64,000 bases of DNA. It comes from Tragulus kanchil (Eukaryota > Chordata > Mammalia > Artiodactyla > Tragulidae). A model generated the notes under the pieces. It saw only the letters and a list, made by a program, of their open reading frames with translations, made no database searches and was not told the DNA's origin. Location: positions 868,001 through 932,000 of the forward strand of contig JAIOJX010000004.1 of the NCBI GenBank assembly GCA_022376925.1, read 5' to 3'. Positions 58,436-64,000 of the stretch are shown here, one piece after another; position 1 is the stretch's first letter, and the number at the start of each line of letters is the position of its first letter. A program made the translations under genes and the position numbers.

Positions 58436-60735
58436 GGATCGTCAATAGCGGCATTAACTCAAACACACTTAGGCAAAATTGCTATACCTGTGGATTCGCC
58501 ATTTCTGAAAAATTTTGTTGTGGGGCTATCTTTATAATTACTCTCATTTAGAGCACAACATCCAAATTAATTAAATAAATGCAATATAATTAAAAATTAA
58601 ACTGTTAATAATAGAAATAGATGAGTTAATTAATTCACCTGAGGACAATTTTTGACTTTTGCTCTAAAGACATTGAGATAACATATTTATTATAAAGATA
58701 TATTTTCATTTTTACCTGCATGGCATGTATCTTTGAGCTTTTCCCTACAATTTTTTCTATTCATTTACAATTGCAAACCATGCAGGAATGACTAAGTGAC
58801 TTGACATAGAATGAAACAGTATAAAGACTGGATGGTATCTTAAATTTTGTTCTTTGAACTAAATTTCTGACATTCTGCTATTCACTTAACCTCTACTTAG
58901 GCTAGATTTTCATGTACTTACTTGATCACAATGTAAGTATTCAATTATGTCTTACATAAAAAATCTACTAAACATTCTGGTGCAAATCAAGCGACAGAAA
59001 AAGTTTCCCTTGCTATGAAGATAGTTCAAAATAGTGTGGCTTTCAGAGATTAGATCAATAGACTCTTGTTGCTCAGGGATGGGGAGATGGGTAAGAAGAA
59101 AGACAACACTAGAGAGAAGCTTCAGGAAAGTTAAGTTCAGCCAGAGAATAGTCACAATTGGAGAAGCATCAGTAAACAAACTATTGGGCTAGCAATCAGT
59201 GTGTCTATCCTCCTGTTCCACAGGTGGGAGAAGAGGCAAGAGGAACACCTGCATACTGAATTGAGGGTCAGAAAATATGCAAAATCTGGTTAGATGATCA
59301 GCCAGCCAGCCTCTGAGATATGCCTCAGTAGGGCTTGTCCCAAGGCACAGTTTTCCAGTGCACATTGGAATTAGCAGAGCCATTGCAATCTGCACAGAGA
59401 GCCAGGCTACTCCACAAGAGAAAATATTATTCTCTGCAAAAATTAAATAGGCAACAATGTCTATTTATTTTGAAGCAGAGAAGGCTGGTTCTTGTTCTTA
59501 ATGCTCTTTACAAGTCAAAATATATGCTTTTCATAGAGGAAATAAGTGTGGTTTCAAAAGAGTCAGCTCAGCCAAAGATAAATAAGTAAAATTATGTTAA
59601 AAAAGAATTCTAGGATCGTCAATAGCGGCATTAACTCAAACACACTTAGGCAAAATTGCTATACCTGTGGATTCGCCATTTCTGAAAAATTTTGTTGTGG
59701 GGCTATCTTTATAATTACTCTCATTTAGAGCACAACATCCAAATTAATTAAATAAATGCAATATAATTAAAAATTAAACTGTTAATAATAGAAATAGATG
59801 AGTTAATTAATTCACCTGAGGACAATTTTTGACTTTTGCTCTAAAGACATTGAGATAACATATTTATTATAAAGATATATTTTCATTTTTACCTGCATGG
59901 CATGTATCTTTGAGCTTTTCCCTACAATTTTTTCTATTCATTTACAATTGCAAACCATGCAGGAATGACTAAGTGACTTGACATAGAATGAAACAGTATA
60001 AAGACTGGATGGTATCTTAAATTTTGTTCTTTGAACTAAATTTCTGACATTCTGCTATTCACTTAACCTCTACTTAGGCTAGATTTTCATGTACTTACTT
60101 GATCACAATGTAAGTATTCAATTATGTCTTACATAAAAAATCTACTAAACATTCTGGTGCAAATCAAGCGACAGAAAAAAAAGTTTCCCTTGCTATGAAG
60201 ATAGTTCAAAATAGTGTGGCTTTCAGAGATTAGATCAATAGACTCTTGTTGCTCAGGGATGGGGAGATGGGTAAGAAGAAAGACAACACTAGAGAGAAGC
60301 TTCAGGAAAGTTAAGTTCAGCCAGAGAATAGTCACAATTGGAGAAGCATCAGTAAACAAACTATTGGGCTAGCAATCAGTGTGTCTATCCTCCTGTTCCA
60401 CAGGTGGGAGAAGAGGCAAGAGGAACACCTGCATACTGAATTGAGGGTCAGAAAATATGCAAAATCTGGTTAGATGATCAGCCAGCCAGCCTCTGAGATA
60501 TGCCTCAGTAGGGCTTGTCCCAAGGCACAGTTTTCCAGTGCACATTGGAATTAGCAGAGCCATTGCAATCTGCACAGAGAGCCAGGCTACTCCACAAGAG
60601 AAAATATTATTCTCTGCAGAAATTAAATAGGCAACAATGTCTATTTATTTTGAAGCAGAGAAGGCTGGTTCTTGTTCTTAATGCTCTTTACAAGTCAAAA
60701 TATATGCTTTTCATAGAGGAAATAAGTGTGGTTTC
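58387..60735. repeat. Direct duplication Q, offset 1177-1180 bp
   Basis: 58387-59555 and 59564-60735 match. Differences include an A-run (gacagaaaaag against gacagaaaaaaaag) and ctgcaaaaatt against ctgcagaaatt. Filler is about 8 bases (aaagagt). Confidence 0.92.
58436..60593. other. Unassigned intronic sequence (duplication Q inside)
   Basis: AT-rich, with no repeat or exon recognised. Minus frames 58952-59179 and 59189-59395 are repeated by the duplication and look like chance. Confidence 0.45.
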
Positions 60736-62755
60736 ACTGGCACCACTAGAGAAGACAAAGGATGGCTACAGAGCCAGGGTCACTAGACATCTCCCAGCTT
60801 TTCAGAAAATAGATCCTACCAATACTGAGTCTTTTAGTCAAAAATCCTAAGTCAGGGGAAGCATGGTGAGTCTCATACAGAATTTCTAATGTAATTACAT
60901 GTCTGTCTTTTTTTTTTTTTTTTAAGAAAACGTGGCAACCAACTTAAATTTTTATTTTTGGGGGGAGTGGGGGTTGGGTGGAGGAGTGGGTTGGGGAGGG
61001 AGTGGGGCGGGTGGGCCACTTCCATTGGTCTTTCATTTCTTTGTTCTTTTGGCCTGTGTGGGCCTCCCATCGCAGTGGCCTCTGCTGTCGCAGAGTACCG
61101 GCTCTGGGCGCATGCACTCCAGAGCACTGGCTTGGTAAGTGAACACATCGGTCCAGCCGCTCTGCAGCACGTGGGATTTTCCCAGGCCAGGGATTGAACC
61201 AGCACCCCTTGCACTGCAAGGTGACGTCCTTACCAACTGGACCACCAGGAAAGCCCCAACCAACTTAAATTTATTAGTTATTTTCCATGCTGATTCCTTG
61301 ATGCAACTTTCTATATGAAATGATTCCTCTTATTCTTCCTGCTTTACTGAAGAGTTATTTCCATGGTTTTTGGCAAAAGGTAAGGAAACTCAGCTCACAT
61401 TTTTTATGATCAACACGTTCTTTTTCACAGTGAAGACTCTTGAATTCAATATTTCTGACTCTAAATGATTTTCAGGAATTTCCTGTTTTAGAAAACATAA
61501 GCCATTCAAAATTTCCTATGAAAATGGTGATCGCCTAAATAAAAAAGAATAACCATGCAACAATGTAATGTCTTTTATTGGTTCCTGTTCTCGTATCACT
61601 CTCAGATCCCATAGTGGTTGAAAGTGGATACTTAAAATATTTACAGTTAAATGGAAAACAATCCTGTGCGTTGAAAGCGTACAAGAGAAAATATTATTCT
61701 CTGCAGAAATTAAATAGGCAACAATGTCTATTTATTTTGAAGCAGAGAAGGCTGGTTCTTGTTCTTAATGCTCTTTACAAGTCAAAATATATGCTTTTCA
61801 TAGAGGAAATAAGTGTGGTTTCACTGGCACCACTAGAGAAGACAAAGGATGGCTACAGAGCCAGGGTCACTAGACATCTCCCAGCTTTTCAGAAAATAGA
61901 TCCTACCAATACTGAGTCTTTTAGTCAAAAATCCTAAGTCAGGGGAAGCATGGTGAGTCTCATACAGAATTTCTAATGTAATTACATGTCTGTCTTTTTT
62001 TTTTTTTTTTAAGAAAACGTGGCAACCAACTTAAATTTTTATTTTTGGGGGGAGTGGGGGTTGGGTGGAGGAGTGGGTTGGGGAGGGAGGGGGGGAGTGG
62101 GCCACTTCCATTGGTCTTTCATTTCTTTGTTCTTTTGGCCTGTGTGGGCCTCCCATCGCAGTGGCCTCTGCTGTCGCAGAGTACCGGCTCTGGGCGCATG
62201 CACTCCAGAGCACTGGCTTGGTAAGTGAACACATCGGTCCAGCCGCTCTGCAGCACGTGGGATTTTCCCAGGCCAGGGATTGAACCAGCACCCCTGGCAC
62301 GGCAAGGTGACGTCCTACCAACTGGACCACCAGGAAAGCCCCAACCAACTTAAATTTATTAGTTATTTTCCATGCTGATTCCTTGATGCAACTTTCTATA
62401 TGAAATGATTCCTCTTATTCTTCCTGCTTTACTGAAGAGTTATTTCCATGGTTTTTGGCAAAAGGTAAGGAAACTCAGCTCACATTTTTTATGATCAACA
62501 CGTTCTTTTTCACAGTGAAGACTCTTGAATTCAATATTTCTGACTCTAAATGATTTTCAGGAATTTCCTGTTTTAGAAAACATAAGCCATTCAAAATTTC
62601 CTATGAAAATGGTGATCGCCTAAATAAAAAAGAATAACCATGCAACAATGTAATGTCTTTTATTGGTTCCTGTTCTCGTATCACTCTCAGATCCCATAGT
62701 GGTTGAAAGTGGATACTTAAAATATTTACAGTTAAATGGAAAACAATCCTGTGCA
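60594..62755. repeat. Direct duplication R, offset about 1084-1087 bp
   Basis: 60594-61669 and 61681-62755 match, with an 11-base filler gttgaaagcgt. They differ mainly in G-runs inside the SINE (gagggagtggggcgggtggg against gagggagggggggagtggg) and a few bases (ccttgcactg against cctggcacgg). Its first 140 bases also appear at 59415-59555. Confidence 0.92.
60953..61256 (-). mobile_element. CHR-like SINE, CpG-rich subfamily (copy 1)
   Basis: Minus-strand copy with a long G-rich 3' segment at 60959-61014. The flanks caaccaacttaaattt at about 60936-60951 and 61257-61272 are a perfect target-site duplication. Repeated at 62038-62340 in duplication R. Confidence 0.92.
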
Positions 62756-63150
62756 AAGCTCTTGCGAGAAAGCTGGTATTACAAAATTACTTATATTTCT
62801 AGGAACATAATGTTGTTTAAAAAATATATGATTGAATTTCTAGTAACTATCTACTCCTGTGGACTATTCATATTCTATCTTATTCCAAATCATTATAATA
62901 ATTGCCATAACTAACTTTAACTCAGTCTATTGAAGCCTTGTCTTTGTTGTCATGTGCTGTGTGCTTTGCCTAAAGAAAGGTTGATAGAAAAAAAAAAGTT
63001 TGAAATGTTCTTTAAGTTTCTGTGTGTGTGTGTTTGCATGTATGTTTTTCTTTAACCAAGGAAAGGAAGTTGATAATAATAAAGATGTTCCATTATCAAA
63101 ACTGTAGTAAGGCTTCACAGACTTATTTCCTTTAGTCCTCATAGATACAT
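62756..63150. other. Unassigned intronic sequence
   Basis: Contains a short TG run near 63021-63032; otherwise nothing recognised. Confidence 0.5.
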
Positions 63151-63152
63151 GT

Positions 63153-63262
63153 CTAAAGTATGGTGGAAGTCACTTAGTCATATCCAACTCTTTGTGGCTC
63201 CATGGACTGTAGCCCACCAGGCTTCTCTGTCCATATGGCTCTCCAGGCAAGAATACTGGAGT
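63153..63262 (-). mobile_element. Bov-A/Bov-tA fragment
   Basis: ggaagtcacttagtcatatcc, ctccatggactgtagccc and ctctccaggcaagaatactg match the ruminant Bov-A body read opposite to the copy at 50858. Truncated; no tRNA-like head. Confidence 0.85.
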
Positions 63263-63532
63263 TCGAGGGAAAGAAAAATAATACTGGAAAAGGTTTCCAT
63301 CCCTTTCACCAGAGATATGTGGTTAGGTGTAATTAATTATCTAAAATCACAGCCTGTTGAAGTTCTGTCTTAAATTAAATCATGAAAGGAAAGCTCATTA
63401 TCTCAGTTTATTTACATTACCTTTGTTGCCTTACATTTTTGCTTTTAGATATGGGTGGTATATAAAAGTACTGTTTGACATTTTATTCAAGGTTTTTTAA
63501 GAAAACAAATTCTCATTTATTTTGTATTTCAG

Positions 63533-63563
63533 GAAGTATGTTAAGGCTCTGCACATTTGTTAG
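63533..63563 (+). CDS. Probable terminal exon (exon 4) of the SPINK-like gene
   Basis: Acceptor ttttgtatttcag is followed by G AAG TAT..., which, joined in phase 2 to the exon at 57958-58073, reads GKYVKALHIC and then TAG. A cysteine directly before the stop is the SPINK C-terminus rule (Cys6). The Cys5-Cys6 gap is only 12 residues, against 16 in the neighbouring pseudogene, so this exon is either shortened or a chance match. The intron would be about 5.5 kb in this assembly, including duplications Q and R. Confidence 0.55.
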
Positions 63564-63680
63564 TCTTCATGGAAAAGTGAGTTAGCTGTAATTTTTTTGA
63601 TAACAAGGAACTAAGACTTAGGATATTAAATATACAAAAATATACTATTATGGCAATAAAGGCAAATTTTACTAATACTA
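63564..63680 (+). other. Putative 3' UTR and polyadenylation signal
   Basis: AATAAA at 63655-63660, about 90 bases after the stop, is well placed for a short SPINK 3' UTR. No further support. Confidence 0.4.
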
Positions 63681-64000
63681 ATTCTCTAATACTCTTTTAT
63701 GAGGATAAGAAGGCAAGAGGCTGCCTCAAATGAGTTTCCATGGGGATGAGCTGAATATCTTTGCCTAAATAGAAAAATATGAACAAGTTTACATTTAACC
63801 TCAATATTCAGTTGGATAGAAGAATAAGAAATAGCCTTGTCGGGTCTCATGAATAAGTAGTTCAATTGAAATCATCTTGAATTTTAATTGTTTGGATAAG
63901 TGCATCAGTTATTTCCTCCTTTTTATAGCCATAGCCATGGCAGGGTTAATTTATATCTGCCCTATCTTAATCTGGAAAGGATTTTTTTCCTTCAGAACTC
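63681..64000. other. Unassigned sequence at right edge
   Basis: No gene or repeat recognised. The last bases form a pyrimidine-rich acceptor-like tttttttccttcag at about 63981-63994 that could precede an exon outside the window. Confidence 0.35.

Noticed and set aside
61326..61386. 20-codon open stretch from ATG to AAG|GTAAGG, possible signal exon
   Set aside because: It ends in phase 0 rather than the phase 1 required for a SPINK signal exon, and is only moderately hydrophobic.
1039..62755. The duplications as a novel programmed amplification system
   Set aside because: No common sequence marks the breakpoints, the content is unrelated between loci, and the edges show error-like divergence; an assembly cause is simpler.

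Overview
This window is nuclear DNA from a mammal, almost certainly a ruminant. The evidence is the repeat content: Bov-tA SINEs (e.g. 50858-51190, 55443-55605), BovB-derived tails (29519-29635, 63153-63262), CHR-type tRNA-derived SINEs, artiodactyl-style L1 elements and a MaLR LTR. A dense, CpG-rich CHR-like SINE subfamily, with about eleven independent copies, looks lineage-specific. I do not recognise it as a cattle or sheep consensus; an early-branching ruminant such as a chevrotain is a guess only. There is no prokaryotic content, and nearly all long open frames are translations of transposons.

Layout. 1-8890: a class I (gamma-like) endogenous retrovirus on the minus strand, with its 5' LTR at 8403-8890, primer-binding site, leader, broken gag and a pol remnant running off the left edge. 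It is cut by an L1 3' end and by an unrelated solo LTR. 8891-18060: an L1 on the plus strand with a repetitive 5' UTR, split by a processed retrocopy of what looks like ERICH2 and by a SINE. 18060-23600: older L1, CHR SINE and unassigned DNA. 23602-26047: a compact four-exon SPINK (Kazal serine-protease-inhibitor) gene, inactivated. 26000-57900: L1, SINE, MaLR and ERV-L-like debris plus unassigned AT-rich DNA. 57958-58073 and 63533-63563: the Kazal-core exon and probable terminal exon of a second SPINK-like gene. Two SPINK units in one window suggest the mammalian SPINK cluster.

The strongest structural signal is not a gene. Seventeen direct duplications with offsets of about 1.05-1.19 kb, plus one of 551 bp, lie head to tail along the window and cover retrovirus, L1, SINE and unique DNA alike. 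Copies are nearly identical. They differ mainly in homopolymer and microsatellite length, and several junctions hold short stretches that read like error-rich versions of the flank. In the right half they recur about every 2-3.5 kb. This looks like unmerged contig or read overlaps in the assembly, not biology, and it inflates the window by roughly 19 kb. The 551-bp case at 53.7-54.8 kb differs: it has a hybrid SINE at its junction, as unequal recombination between SINEs would leave.

The only host-gene content I can support is the SPINK pseudogene, the two exons of the second SPINK-like gene, and the ERICH2-like retrocopy. No tRNA, rRNA or CRISPR feature was seen.
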